A stretch of 64,000 bases of DNA, taken from positions 1 to 64,000 of the forward strand of contig JAJTBS010000003.1 of assembly GCA_021286765.1 (NCBI GenBank), read 5' to 3'. The notes below the pieces were generated by a model. It did not search any database, was not told the DNA's origin, and worked only from the letters and a program-made list of their open reading frames with translations. The stretch comes from Holophagaceae bacterium (GTDB lineage Bacteria > Acidobacteriota > Holophagae > Holophagales > Holophagaceae). A program made the translations under genes and the position numbers. The stretch's first letter is position 1. Every line of letters begins with the position of its first letter. Below, one piece after another: positions 36,741-45,799 of the stretch.

Positions 36741-38468
36741 ATGCCCGAAGGGAGGGGTGTGTCGGTCGCTTGGGTCTGGTGGGCCCGCTCGGTCCTGCTG
36801 GCAGCCTGGCTGGGCGTGGTGATGCTCCACCTGGCCTCCACCCCTGAGCAGCGGAGCTTCGCCTGGAACCTCGGCTACCTGCTCATTGAAGGGCTGGCCT
36901 GCCTGAGCCTGGCCTGGCGGGCCTGGCGATGCGAACGCCAGGAGCGGCTTGCATGGCGGCTGCTCTTCGCTTCGACCCTCCTGGATGTCATCAATATCGC
37001 GTTGTGGATTCCACCGGCCTTCGGCCATTCCCTGCCCTGGGCGCCCAGTCTGCTCAAGGTCCTGAGCCTGGGGACGGGCATCCTGGTGCTGGCCGCCGTC
37101 CTGAGCTTCCCGAGGGGAAGCGTCCGAGGGGGCGGGGAGCGCCGCCGGATGTTGGATGGCCTGCTCTTCGCCGCATCGATTCTCTTCCTCCTCTGGGTGG
37201 TGGGGGCCCATGCGGCCCTCCACACGGCCAATCCCGATCTGAGCCTGCGCGTACTGGTGGCCTACCTGAATGCGGCCCTGATGGGGGGAGGCCTGGTCTA
37301 CATGACCTCTAGCCGGCCCCACCGCTTCCGAGGCCCGCTCGGCTGGCTTGGTGCCTCGGCCCTGGCCTGGCTGGTGGTGCTCTCCGGCTGGGCCGTGGCG
37401 GGTCTACCCCTGGACCCCCAAACCCAGTGGTGGTGGCCCCTGGTGGGCTGCATCCCCCTGTTCCAGGGACTTGCCGCCTGGTCCCCCACTCCGAAAGAGG
37501 TCTCCACCGCCCGGAGAAAGACCGGAATGATCACGCGACTGATCCCGTACTTCCCCGTGATCGGGGCGCTGGCGGTCATGGCCGTGCTCATCTTCCATGC
37601 GCCGCTCTCACTGATTCGTGGCGCTTCAGGCATCTTCCTCGTCATGGTGGTCCTCCTCCTGCTCCGGCAGGTGCAGGCGGTCGAGGACCTGGAGGCGGCC
37701 CGGCGGACCCTGGAGGACCGGGTCCAGGAGCGGACGCAGGTCCTGGAACAGGCCCAGCACACGCTCATCCGAACGGAGCGCATGAATGCTCTCGCCATGA
37801 TGGGGGCTGGGCTCGCCCACGATCTCAACAACCTTCTGGGCGCGGTGAAGAGCTCGGCCGATCTGGCGGTCATGAACCTGGAGCAGGGCGTGCAGCCCGG
37901 CCCTTCGGAGCTCAACCGCATCGCCATGGCCGCGGATCGCGCGGCCCTGCTCACCCGGCGGCTCATGGAGTTCGCCCGGCGGGAGGAGGAGGCGCTCCAG
38001 CCCGTGGATCTGGGCCGGGAGCTGCGCAGCATGGAGGTGACCCTCCGCTTGCTTCTCCCCCGCTCCGTGAACCTGGTCATCGATGTCCCCCTGGAGGACA
38101 GCCTGGTGGTGAAGAGTTCCACCCTCCGGTTGGAGCAGATGATGGTGAACCTGGTTTCCAACGCCCGGGATGCCATGCCCGCGGGGGGGCATCTGGGCAT
38201 CCAGGTCACGCGGGACCGGACCGGCCAGGGCCTGGCCATGATCGAGGTGATCGATTCCGGGACCGGCATGTCGGCGGAGGTCCTGGCCCGGATCTTCGAT
38301 CCCTTCTACACCACCAAGGAACCGGGCAAGGGCACCGGCCTGGGGCTCTCCTCCCTCAAGGCCATGGTGGAGGAGGGTGGCGGCCGCCTGGGCGTGGAAA
38401 GCGAACCCGGCCTTGGCACGCGGTTCCGCATCCTGCTGCCGCTGATGGCGGACCTCAGCCGCCGCTGA
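36741..38468 (+). CDS. Membrane sensor histidine kinase
   Basis: About 575 residues. Roughly eight hydrophobic helices (residues 5-295) form a membrane sensor of unknown input. A coiled coil (EDLEAARRTLEDRVQERTQVLEQAQ) leads to a HisKA-type helix with the phospho-acceptor H360 in GAGLAHDLNNLLG. The ATPase domain has NLVSNARDAMPAGG, DSGTGMS and GTGLGLSS. No receiver domain or adjacent response regulator is present. The start is uncertain: ATG 36741, GTG 36759 after GGGAGG, or ATG 36681. Its 3' end overlaps the convergent MoaD-like gene by 14 bases. Confidence 0.87.
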   Translation: MPEGRGVSVAWVWWARSVLLAAWLGVVMLHLASTPEQRSFAWNLGYLLIEGLACLSLAWRAWRCERQERLAWRLLFASTLLDVINIALWIPPAFGHSLPWAPSLLKVLSLGTGILVLAAVLSFPRGSVRGGGERRRMLDGLLFAASILFLLWVVGAHAALHTANPDLSLRVLVAYLNAALMGGGLVYMTSSRPHRFRGPLGWLGASALAWLVVLSGWAVAGLPLDPQTQWWWPLVGCIPLFQGLAAWSPTPKEVSTARRKTGMITRLIPYFPVIGALAVMAVLIFHAPLSLIRGASGIFLVMVVLLLLRQVQAVEDLEAARRTLEDRVQERTQVLEQAQHTLIRTERMNALAMMGAGLAHDLNNLLGAVKSSADLAVMNLEQGVQPGPSELNRIAMAADRAALLTRRLMEFARREEEALQPVDLGRELRSMEVTLRLLLPRSVNLVIDVPLEDSLVVKSSTLRLEQMMVNLVSNARDAMPAGGHLGIQVTRDRTGQGLAMIEVIDSGTGMSAEVLARIFDPFYTTKEPGKGTGLGLSSLKAMVEEGGGRLGVESEPGLGTRFRILLPLMADLSRR

Positions 38469-38652
38469 TGAGGTGGATGACCTTGACCACCGCCCCGTCC
38501 GGGACGGTGGTCGTGTCGTAGTCCTTCTTCGGCACCAGCGTGTCGCCGATGTGGATGACCAGCATGGGGAAGCAGTAGTTGCGCGCCTTCAGGATGTCGC
38601 GGATGGTCATGCCCTCATGCCAATCCAGCGGTTCCTCGTTCACCAGGATCAT
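38455..38652 (-). CDS. MoaD/ThiS-like sulfur-carrier protein
   Basis: A 65-residue ubiquitin-fold protein ending in Gly-Gly (HLISGG), the site that is thiocarboxylated in MoaD and ThiS. MoaD supplies dithiolene sulfur to molybdopterin, which also binds tungsten. MILVNEEPLDWHEGMTIRDILKAR and GDTLVPKKDYDTTTVPDGAVVKVIH fit the fold; V-PDGA-V is closest to the ThiS type. It is the last gene after AOR on the same strand, so a role in making the tungsten pterin cofactor is more likely than thiamin. A hairpin lies between it and AOR. Confidence 0.82.
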   Translation of the reverse strand: MILVNEEPLDWHEGMTIRDILKARNYCFPMLVIHIGDTLVPKKDYDTTTVPDGAVVKVIHLISGG

Positions 38653-38680
38653 GGATGCCTCAGGGGGGATGCCAACAGCA

Positions 38681-38704
38681 GATCGGCCGCTTGCGCGGCC
38701 GATC
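38681..38704 (-). terminator. Intercistronic hairpin between AOR and the MoaD-like gene
   Basis: GATCGGCCGC, 4-base loop, GCGGCCGATC: a perfect 10-bp stem beginning two bases after the AOR stop. There is no T run. It may partly terminate or protect the AOR mRNA, giving more AOR than carrier protein. Confidence 0.5.
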
Positions 38705-38706
38705 CA

Positions 38707-40932
38707 CTAGAGGTGCTGCTTCACGACTTCAACGACTTCGGGGAAGGCGTCGAGGCCCAGTTCCCTCAGGCGCTCCAGGGTGGGCACGCCGTCCAGGGTC
38801 CAGCCGCGACGGGTGTAGACGCTGTCCATGAGCTTGGAGAAACGGCCCGTGCGCCACTCACGGTGGAGAGCCATCTTTTCCTCGGTGGTCTTCCCCTTGG
38901 GATCCAGCCCCATCTCCGAAACGATCTGCTGGTCGTAGCGCTCGGCGCGGGACTCGTATTCCTCCTTCGTGACCGGTCCCAGCGAGCGGTAGGGCGCGGC
39001 GTCGTGGAGGCGCAGGCCCTTGCCCATGCGGATGTTGAACACGCGCTGGAAGTTGTAGACCTTGGCGGACTGGACGATGAGGTCTTCCTTGGTGATCTTG
39101 ATGCCCGTGGTGGCGCTGAAGAGGTCCACGTAGTTCTGCACGTGCTCCGGCACCTTGTGGGCCTCGGGCTGTTCGGAGTTGTTGGCGGGCACCACGTCAT
39201 TCCAGGGCAGCTTGCAGAAGCCGTTCAGGCCGAACCAGGTGCGGAATAGGGGGAAGTAATACAGCGCCTCGGCCTTGTCCTCGAAGGTGGGGAGCTGCTT
39301 GTTCACCATGTCCATGAAGATCAGCCAGGCCTCATCGTGCTGCGGGCCCTTGTTCGTGAGCGCGTAGCCGCCCTGCTGGGCCAGCGATTCCTTCGACATG
39401 TACTGGGAGTATTCGAGGCCCTTGTTCTCCATGCCGATGTCGTTGATGAGCTGGGGGTCGCCCCAGCCATTGGCGATGAAGTGCTCCTTCATCTTCTTCA
39501 CGCCCATGCCGGCGATCTTGCCGAAACCTTCGCCCCGGGCCATCTGGTGCATCATCTCGAGGTCGGCCTCGGCATTGCCCCAGGTGAGCTCCAGACCGCC
39601 GGTGCGCTCCTTGTTCAGGATGCCGCGCTGGTAGCACTCCATGACAAAGGCCGTGAGGGTTCCGTAGGTGATGGTGCAGATGCCGTAGGTGTCGCAGTAG
39701 AAGTTCAGCTCAAGCAGGTAGTCGGGGTCGAAGACGCCGCAGTTGGAACCGAGGCCCGCCGCATTTTCATATTCGGGGCCGTCCACGGTGACCATGTCGC
39801 CTGCGTAGGGGCCGGTCTTGAGCACCAGGCCATCGGCGCCCTTGGCGCAGGCCATGGAGCAGCCGTACCAGCAGCCGTCGACGGTGTGCTGGGTGCAGCG
39901 CTGCTGCCAGTAGCTGGAGTCGATCTTGTGCGTGTCGGGATGCGAGCCGTACTGGAAGTTGTGGACCGGCAACAGGTCGTAGGCATCCATGATCTCCACG
40001 ATGTGCGCGGTGCCGTTTCGGCGCATCATGCACTGGGTGCCGTCGTTCTCGCGGATCTCCTTGTGGTACTTCACGCCGGTCTTGGCGATGGTCTCGGGAT
40101 CCACGGGGTGGTTCATGTCGCCGGCGACCTTGGGGCCGCGCACCACCAGGGCGCGGATGCGCTTGTTCCGGAACACGGTGCCGATGCCGCCCCGGCCGGC
40201 CTGCTTGAATCGAACGCACTTGCGGCGGCGGTCGTAGAAGGAGAAGTTCAACATGCCGATGAGGCTGTGCTCGGCGGCGGCGCCCGTGGACACCACGGAA
40301 ATGTTGGGCAGGTCCGCTTCGTTCTCGGCGTACATGTGGGTGAGGATCTCGGCCAGCACGTGGCTGTCCACGGGGTCCGTGGGGGCCTCCTCGATGCGGA
40401 TGATGCCCTTCTGGCCGTCGATGAAGAGGATCACATCCTTGTCGGACTTGCCCTGCAGCTCCAGCGCATCGAAGCCCGAGAACTTCAGCAGGGGGCCGTA
40501 GAAGCCGCCCACGTTGGAATCGATGGGGATGTCCGTCTGGGGCGAGAGGCTCACCACCAGCGACTTGCCGGTGCCCGCGTACTGGGTCATGCCCGACACG
40601 GGCCCGGGGCTGATGATGATTTCATTTTCGGGATCGTTCCACCGGGTGGTGGGCTTCACCGCGTTCCACAGGTGGTAGAGGCCGAAGCCGCGGCCGCCGA
40701 TGAAGAAGTCCTTCATCGCCTGAGTGACGGGCTTCTCCTGGATCTCCAGGGTGTCCACGTTCACGTACAGCGTGCGGTTGGTATAGCCCTTGTCCGGCAG
40801 GCTGGGCGTGTAGGTGATCTCCTTCAGCACCTTGTGCGCGGCCTTGATGGCCTCGAGCCCATCGAGGTACTCGGTGCGCTTGGTGTAATCGATGTTCATG
40901 ACCTTGCTGGGATCGAAAACGAGCTGGCTCAT
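38707..40932 (-). CDS. aor: Tungsten aldehyde:ferredoxin oxidoreductase
   Basis: Oxidises aldehydes to acids (or runs in reverse) using a tungsten bis-pterin and a [4Fe-4S] cluster, passing electrons to ferredoxin; oxygen-sensitive and cytosolic. The 741-residue protein has the N-terminal domain (FFIGGRGFGLYHLW, SPGPVSGMTQYAGTGK) and the pterin/cluster core. Cluster ligands are C354, C358 and C362 (DGCWYGCSMAC) with C573 in LNGFCKLPW. It is longer than the usual 600-odd residues, with about 60 extra at the N-terminus. The next upstream gene is the polyferredoxin; tungstate transporter genes follow further upstream. Confidence 0.93.
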   Translation of the reverse strand: MSQLVFDPSKVMNIDYTKRTEYLDGLEAIKAAHKVLKEITYTPSLPDKGYTNRTLYVNVDTLEIQEKPVTQAMKDFFIGGRGFGLYHLWNAVKPTTRWNDPENEIIISPGPVSGMTQYAGTGKSLVVSLSPQTDIPIDSNVGGFYGPLLKFSGFDALELQGKSDKDVILFIDGQKGIIRIEEAPTDPVDSHVLAEILTHMYAENEADLPNISVVSTGAAAEHSLIGMLNFSFYDRRRKCVRFKQAGRGGIGTVFRNKRIRALVVRGPKVAGDMNHPVDPETIAKTGVKYHKEIRENDGTQCMMRRNGTAHIVEIMDAYDLLPVHNFQYGSHPDTHKIDSSYWQQRCTQHTVDGCWYGCSMACAKGADGLVLKTGPYAGDMVTVDGPEYENAAGLGSNCGVFDPDYLLELNFYCDTYGICTITYGTLTAFVMECYQRGILNKERTGGLELTWGNAEADLEMMHQMARGEGFGKIAGMGVKKMKEHFIANGWGDPQLINDIGMENKGLEYSQYMSKESLAQQGGYALTNKGPQHDEAWLIFMDMVNKQLPTFEDKAEALYYFPLFRTWFGLNGFCKLPWNDVVPANNSEQPEAHKVPEHVQNYVDLFSATTGIKITKEDLIVQSAKVYNFQRVFNIRMGKGLRLHDAAPYRSLGPVTKEEYESRAERYDQQIVSEMGLDPKGKTTEEKMALHREWRTGRFSKLMDSVYTRRGWTLDGVPTLERLRELGLDAFPEVVEVVKQHL

Positions 40933-40945
40933 GGGTTCCCTTTTC

Positions 40946-41368
40946 TCAGATGATCCGGACCGGCGGCTCGGGCACGTCCACGATGGAGAGGGCGCCGTGG
41001 GGGCAGACCTTCACGCAGACGCCGCAGGAGGTGCACTTGTGCGGGGTGATCCAGTCGGAGTTCCGCATGAAGGCCTCCTTCTCGCAGAAGCCGATGCACA
41101 TGTAGCAGCCCACGCAGACCTTCTTGTCGATCATGACGACGCCGAGCTTGTTCCGCTTGAGGGCCTCGGTGGGGCAGACCACCACGCAGTCGCCGCACTG
41201 GTCGCAGAGGATGGCGTGGCCGCCGCCGTCCTCGTAGGCCTTGATCTGGAGGGCGGCCTGGGCGGGGTCGTCCACCTTGAAGACCTTGATTGCGCACTCC
41301 ATCTCGCACTCGTGATTGCAGTTGCGGCCTGCATCACACTTCTGGAAATCGATGACCAGCTGTTTCAT
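40946..41368 (-). CDS. Polyferredoxin subunit for AOR
   Basis: A 140-residue iron-sulfur protein. Three classical CX2CX2CX3C groups (C55-C65, C85-C95, C112-C122) plus an N-terminal group C11, C17, C21, C25 could hold four [4Fe-4S] clusters. The start is the ATG before KQLVIDFQKC. It begins 13 bases before the AOR start codon and is probably its electron-accepting subunit, like the small subunit of bacterial AOR complexes. A ModE-like inverted repeat lies about 90 bases upstream. Confidence 0.9.
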   Translation of the reverse strand: MKQLVIDFQKCDAGRNCNHECEMECAIKVFKVDDPAQAALQIKAYEDGGGHAILCDQCGDCVVVCPTEALKRNKLGVVMIDKKVCVGCYMCIGFCEKEAFMRNSDWITPHKCTSCGVCVKVCPHGALSIVDVPEPPVRII

Positions 41369-41453
41369 GGCGCTCGCGTCTCCGGACGGTTCGGGGGACA
41401 AAAACCAAGGTAGGGACGGCATCGCCATCCCCTCGTCGAGGCTAGTCCTGGGC

Positions 41454-41476
41454 CGTTATCCGGGCAATGGATACCG
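41454..41476 (-). promoter_or_regulatory. Candidate ModE-type operator upstream of ferredoxin-AOR genes
   Basis: CGTTATCC, 7-base centre, GGATACCG on the plus strand; the arms match at 7 of 8 positions. ModE boxes are two CGTTATAT-like arms about 8 bases apart. It lies between tupC and the ferredoxin gene and would let AOR expression respond to tungstate or molybdate. A related site is at 45800-45825. Confidence 0.45.
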
Positions 41477-41477
41477 G

Positions 41478-42596
41478 TCACACTTCCGGGCCGAGCCCCT
41501 CCCTGCGGATGAGGTGCACGGAGGTGGCCTTGAAGGAGGCCACCACGGGGCGGCCCGGCCGAAGCTCCAGTTCCGACAGGGATTGGGCTGTGACGAAGGC
41601 CGTGAGGAAGAAGCCGCAATCCAGCTCGATTTTGAAGAAGGGACCCCGGGGTATGACCTTGGTCACAGCCCCAGGGAAGGCGTTCCGGGCACTGCTGCCT
41701 TTGTCGGAGTGTAAAGACAGGGCCACGTGCTCCGGGCGGACCCCCACCAGCACGGTCTGGCCGGGCCGGACCTCCCCCGGGGCCATGACCTCGCCGCTGC
41801 CGGTCCCCTTTCGCACCCGCATCGTGAATAGGCCCTCCCCGCAGTCGACCACCTGCCCCTTGAGCAGGGTCTCCATCCCCACGAAGGCCGCGACGAAGGG
41901 ATCCTCCGGGTGGTTCGTGACTTTCCGGAGCCCCCCCCGCTGAATGATCCGGCCCTCCTTCATGACCGCCAGCCGGTGCGCCAGGCGGGCGGCCTCGCCC
42001 TGGTCGTGGGTGGCGATCACGGCGGTGGTGCCGGTCTCGGCCAGCAGGTGGCCCAGGTCCCCGGTGAGCTCCTCCCGGGCCTGGGGATCCAGCGCCGAGA
42101 AGGGCTCATCCAGGAAGAGGATCTCCGGATCCAGGACGAAGGCCCGGGCCAGGGCGGTGCGCTGGGCCTCGCCTCCCGAGAGCTGATGGGCCGGCCGGTC
42201 CAGCAGGGCACCCAGGCCCAGCCGCTGGGCCCAGGCCTCCACCTTGGGTTTCCGTTCCGTGGCGGAGAGGCCTCGCAGCTTCAGTCCCGAGGCGATGTTC
42301 TGGGCCACGGTGGCGTCGAAGAGGAGCGGATCCTGGAAGACCATGGTCGTGCGGCGGCGGAAGGCCTCCCGACCGGCCTTCGCCTGGAGGACCGAGCCAC
42401 GGAAGGACACCGATCCGGACGAGGGAGCCAGGAGGCCCGCCAGGGTGAGCATCAGGGTGGTCTTCCCCGCGCCGTTGGGTCCCATGAGGGCCAGCACTTC
42501 GCCCACGCGGAGGTCCAGTTCCGGAATGTCCAGCACCGGCACCGCACCGCGGTGGACCGTGAGGTCCCGTGCCTCGAGGATCCGCTCCCGGGTCAT
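41478..42596 (-). CDS. tupC: Tungstate/molybdate ABC transporter ATPase with TOBE domain
   Basis: A 372-residue ABC ATPase. Walker A is GPNGAGKTT, the signature LSGGEAQR, Walker B ILFLDEPFSALD, and the switch His is in IATHDQ. Residues 230-372 form a C-terminal TOBE-type domain as in ModC, which in some transporters senses oxyanion. The start codon overlaps the permease stop (ATGA). With tupB and tupA this makes a complete importer. Specificity for tungstate comes from the TupA-type binding protein and the AOR neighbour; molybdate is possible. Confidence 0.88.
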   Translation of the reverse strand: MTRERILEARDLTVHRGAVPVLDIPELDLRVGEVLALMGPNGAGKTTLMLTLAGLLAPSSGSVSFRGSVLQAKAGREAFRRRTTMVFQDPLLFDATVAQNIASGLKLRGLSATERKPKVEAWAQRLGLGALLDRPAHQLSGGEAQRTALARAFVLDPEILFLDEPFSALDPQAREELTGDLGHLLAETGTTAVIATHDQGEAARLAHRLAVMKEGRIIQRGGLRKVTNHPEDPFVAAFVGMETLLKGQVVDCGEGLFTMRVRKGTGSGEVMAPGEVRPGQTVLVGVRPEHVALSLHSDKGSSARNAFPGAVTKVIPRGPFFKIELDCGFFLTAFVTAQSLSELELRPGRPVVASFKATSVHLIRREGLGPEV

Positions 42597-43291
42597 GGCC
42601 GCCGCCCGCGCTGCTGGAGGTGGGTGAGCAGGGCGTTCACGGAGAAGGCCAGCACCAGCAGGATGAGGCTGAGGGCGATGGCCACGTCGAAGTTGCCCTT
42701 GCCGGTCTCCATCACCGTGGCGGTGGTCAGCACCCGGGTCTGCCCCTTGATGTTGCCGCCCACCATGATCGAGGCGCCCACCTCCGAGATCACGCCGCCG
42801 AAGCCGGCCATGACCGCGGCCAGGAGGGGCAGCCGCGCCTCCTTGATCAGCAGCCACACCATCTGTGGGCGGGAGGCGCCCAGGGCCAGGATCTGCAGGC
42901 GCAGCCCCGGGGGCAGGTGCTGCAGGGCGGCGAGGCTGATGCCTGCGATGATGGGCGAGGCGATGATGGCCTGGGCCAGGATCATGGCCGAGGGCGTGTA
43001 CAGGATGCCGAGGGAGCCCAGGGGCCCGTTGCGCCAGAGCAGCACGGTCACGAAGAGGCCCACCACCACGGGCGGCAGGCCCATCCCGGTGTTCAGCAGC
43101 GCGATGATCAGGCGCTTGCCCGGGAACTCGTTCAAGGCCAAGGCCACGGCTACGGACAGGCCGAGGGCCAGGCTGATCAGGGTGGCGACTCCGGAGACCT
43201 GCAGGGACAGCCAGGTGATCCGGAGGACCTCGGGATCCAGCGCAAGCAGCAGCTCCAGCGCCTTCCGGAGGCCCTCCCAGATCAGGTCCAT
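42593..43291 (-). CDS. tupB: Tungstate ABC transporter permease
   Basis: Inner-membrane permease of 232 residues with five to six hydrophobic helices. LGASRPQMVWLLIKEARLPLLAAVMAGFGGVISEVGASIMVGGNIKG includes the EAA-type loop that docks on the ATPase and the G-SEVGAS-MVGGNI segment typical of TupB. The start is ATG 43291, two bases after the pruA stop, so it is translationally coupled to pruA rather than directly to tupA. It overlaps tupC by four bases. Confidence 0.9.
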   Translation of the reverse strand: MDLIWEGLRKALELLLALDPEVLRITWLSLQVSGVATLISLALGLSVAVALALNEFPGKRLIIALLNTGMGLPPVVVGLFVTVLLWRNGPLGSLGILYTPSAMILAQAIIASPIIAGISLAALQHLPPGLRLQILALGASRPQMVWLLIKEARLPLLAAVMAGFGGVISEVGASIMVGGNIKGQTRVLTTATVMETGKGNFDVAIALSLILLVLAFSVNALLTHLQQRGRRP

Positions 43292-43293
43292 CC

Positions 43294-44925
43294 CTACTCG
43301 GCTTCCATGAAGGGGAACTTGATGTCCCGGGGGGGCGTGAAGCTCTCCTTGATGGTGCGGGGCGAGGTCCAGCGGATCAGGTTCAGGAAGCTGCCGGCCT
43401 TGTCGTTGGTGCCCGAGGCGCGGGCGCCGCCGAAGGGCTGGTGGCCCACCACGGCGCCGGTGCACTTGTCGTTGATGTAGAAGTTGCCCGCGGTGTTGGC
43501 CAGGGCCGCTGTCAGCTGGTTGATGACGTAGCGGTCCCGGGCGAAGATGGCGCCGGTGAGGGCGTAGGGCGAGGTTTCATCCAGCACCTTCAGCGTCTCC
43601 TCGAGCTTGGCATCGTCGTAGACGTAGATGGTGACCACGGGCGCGAAGATCTCCTCCTCCATGGTCACGAACTTGGGATCGGTGGTGAGTATGACCGTGG
43701 GTTCGATGAAGTAGCCCTTGGACTTGTCGCCCTTGCCGCCGGCGATGATCTTGGCGTCCTTGGCGTTCCGGGCCAGTTCGATGTACTTCATGGTGCTGTC
43801 GAAGGCGGCCTCGTCGATGACGGCGTTGAAGAAGTTCCGGAAGTCGCGCACATCGCCCATCTTCACTTCGGCCAGCAGGCCCAGGATGAGGCCCTGCATC
43901 TCCGCCCAGCGGGAGGCTGGGATGTAGACGCGGGAGCAGGCCGAGCACTTCTGGCCCTGGTATTCGAAGCCGGCGCGGACGATGGCAGCGGCAGTCTCCA
44001 CCGCATCGGCGGAGGCATGCATGAAGATGTAGTCCTTGCCGCCGGTCTCGCCAACCAGCCGGGGGTAGCTTTTGTAGCGGTCGAGGTTCTCGGAGATGGT
44101 CTTCCACATGCTGTTGAAGACCCCGGTGGAGCCCGTGAAATGGAGGCCGGCGAAGTCGCGGTGTTCCAACGCGACCCGGCCGATCATGGACCCGCGGCCG
44201 GGGATGAAGTTGATGACGCCGTCTGGCAGGCCTGCCTCCTTGAAGAGCTGCATGAGGTAGTAGTTCGACAGGATGGAGGTGGAGGCCGGTTTCCAGACCA
44301 CCGTGTTGCCCATGATGGCCGGGGCCGTGGCCAGGTTCGCGCCGATGGCGGTGAAGTTGAAAGGGGTCACCGCGAGGACGAAGCCCTCCAGGGCGCGGTA
44401 GTGGACCCGGTTCCACACGTGGGGATCCGAGATGGGCTGCTGCTGGTAGATCTGCTCCATGAACTTCGCATTGAAGCGGAAGAAGTCCGCCGTCTCGCAG
44501 GTGCTGTCGATCTCCGCCTGGTAGGCGCTCTTCGACTGGTTCAGCATGGTCGCGGCGTTGAGGATGTAGCGGTATTTCGAGGAGATGAGGCTGCCCATCT
44601 TGTGGAAGATGGCGGCGCGGTCCTCCCAGGGCGTGGCCTCCCAGTCCCTCTTGGCGGCCAGGGCCGCGTCGATGGCCTGGCGCACCTCGGCCTCGCCGGC
44701 TTCGTGATAGGTGGCCAGCACGTGCTGGTGGTCGTGGGGACACACGGCCTTCTGGGTCTTCCCCGTGCGCACTTCCCGGCCGCCGATGATGAGCGGGATG
44801 TCGAGCTGCTGGTTGAACTGGCGGTCCAGCTCGGCCTTCAGCAGGGCGCGTTCCCTGGATCCGGGGGCGTAGGGGAGGATGGGCTCACTGTGGGAGTCGG
44901 GAAGGCTGAAGATGGCGTTCGACAT
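43294..44925 (-). CDS. pruA: 1-pyrroline-5-carboxylate dehydrogenase
   Basis: Oxidises glutamate gamma-semialdehyde to glutamate in proline and arginine catabolism. The 543-residue protein is the monofunctional type. The catalytic Cys is C327 in GQKCSACSRVY and the base Glu is in VGETGGKDYIF. PFGGARASGTNDKAGS and SPRTIKESF at the C-terminus are P5C dehydrogenase hallmarks. It lies 24 bases after tupA and two bases before tupB, splitting a transporter operon. No proline dehydrogenase gene is nearby. Its presence may link tungsten supply to amino-acid oxidation. Confidence 0.95.
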   Translation of the reverse strand: MSNAIFSLPDSHSEPILPYAPGSRERALLKAELDRQFNQQLDIPLIIGGREVRTGKTQKAVCPHDHQHVLATYHEAGEAEVRQAIDAALAAKRDWEATPWEDRAAIFHKMGSLISSKYRYILNAATMLNQSKSAYQAEIDSTCETADFFRFNAKFMEQIYQQQPISDPHVWNRVHYRALEGFVLAVTPFNFTAIGANLATAPAIMGNTVVWKPASTSILSNYYLMQLFKEAGLPDGVINFIPGRGSMIGRVALEHRDFAGLHFTGSTGVFNSMWKTISENLDRYKSYPRLVGETGGKDYIFMHASADAVETAAAIVRAGFEYQGQKCSACSRVYIPASRWAEMQGLILGLLAEVKMGDVRDFRNFFNAVIDEAAFDSTMKYIELARNAKDAKIIAGGKGDKSKGYFIEPTVILTTDPKFVTMEEEIFAPVVTIYVYDDAKLEETLKVLDETSPYALTGAIFARDRYVINQLTAALANTAGNFYINDKCTGAVVGHQPFGGARASGTNDKAGSFLNLIRWTSPRTIKESFTPPRDIKFPFMEAE

Positions 44926-44949
44926 GGGTTTCGGTCTCCGGCCGGGACC

Positions 44950-45786
44950 CTATTCCGGGGTTCCGGCATCAGGGAAGAATAGCGGTGAGCCAAAGGTTGC
45001 GATTCCGAATTCTTTGATGCGTGCCTGGACATCTTTCGACACCATAAAGTCAGCAAAGGCGCGGGCTCCAGCTGTATTCACCTTGGGGAACCGCGCGGGG
45101 TTTACCTCGATGACATGGTAGACATTCCGGAGAGATGGATCGCCTTCGTGGAGGATGGCGAGGCCCAGTTTTTTCTGCAGGGCGAGGTACGTGCCCCGGT
45201 CTGACAATGTGTAAGCCTTCTTTTCGGCGGCGATGGCCAGGGTCTGGCCCATGCCCTGGCCGGTCTGCTGGTACCAGGCCTGGCCTTCGAAGGGGATACC
45301 CGCGGCCTTCCACAGCTTCACCTCCATGGCGTGGGTGCCGGAATTGTCGCCGCGGGAGAGGAACGTCGCCTTGGCCGCGGCGATGCGCTGGAGGCTCTCC
45401 TGGGCCGTGCGCTTCAGGATGCCGGCGGGGTCGGCCGGGGGGCCCAGCAGGATGAAGTCGTTGTGCATGATGATGCGCCGGTTCACGCCGGATCCCTCGG
45501 CCACGAGGGCCTTTTCGGCCTCGGGGGAGTGGACCAGCAGCACGTCGGCCTCGCCGCGCTTGCCCATGGCGATGGCCTGGCCCGAGCCCACGGCGATGGT
45601 TTTCACGGCGTAGCCCGTCTGCTTCTCGAAGCGCGGGATGAGCTCATCGAGCAGGCCGGAGTCCTGGGTGCTGGTGGTGGTGGCGAGGATGAGGACCTTC
45701 TGCGCGGGCGGCGCGGCTGGCAGGAGGGTGGAGGACAGCGCCGTGGCCAGCGTCAGCCCCCATCGCAGGATCGTGGATCGGTTCAT
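44950..45786 (-). CDS. tupA: Tungstate-binding periplasmic protein
   Basis: A 278-residue substrate-binding protein. The signal peptide ends near LPAAPPA. LATTTSTQDSGLLDELIP is the TupA hallmark; TTTS contacts the oxyanion. FLSRGDNSGTHAMEVKLWKAAG and NDFILLGPPADPAGI are also typical. TupA proteins bind tungstate very tightly and prefer it over molybdate. The start is ATG 45786 (MNRSTILRWGL); a longer frame lacks a ribosome site. A ModE-like inverted repeat lies 14-39 bases upstream of the start. Confidence 0.92.
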   Translation of the reverse strand: MNRSTILRWGLTLATALSSTLLPAAPPAQKVLILATTTSTQDSGLLDELIPRFEKQTGYAVKTIAVGSGQAIAMGKRGEADVLLVHSPEAEKALVAEGSGVNRRIIMHNDFILLGPPADPAGILKRTAQESLQRIAAAKATFLSRGDNSGTHAMEVKLWKAAGIPFEGQAWYQQTGQGMGQTLAIAAEKKAYTLSDRGTYLALQKKLGLAILHEGDPSLRNVYHVIEVNPARFPKVNTAGARAFADFMVSKDVQARIKEFGIATFGSPLFFPDAGTPE

Positions 45787-45799
45787 GTCGGCCTCCAGT

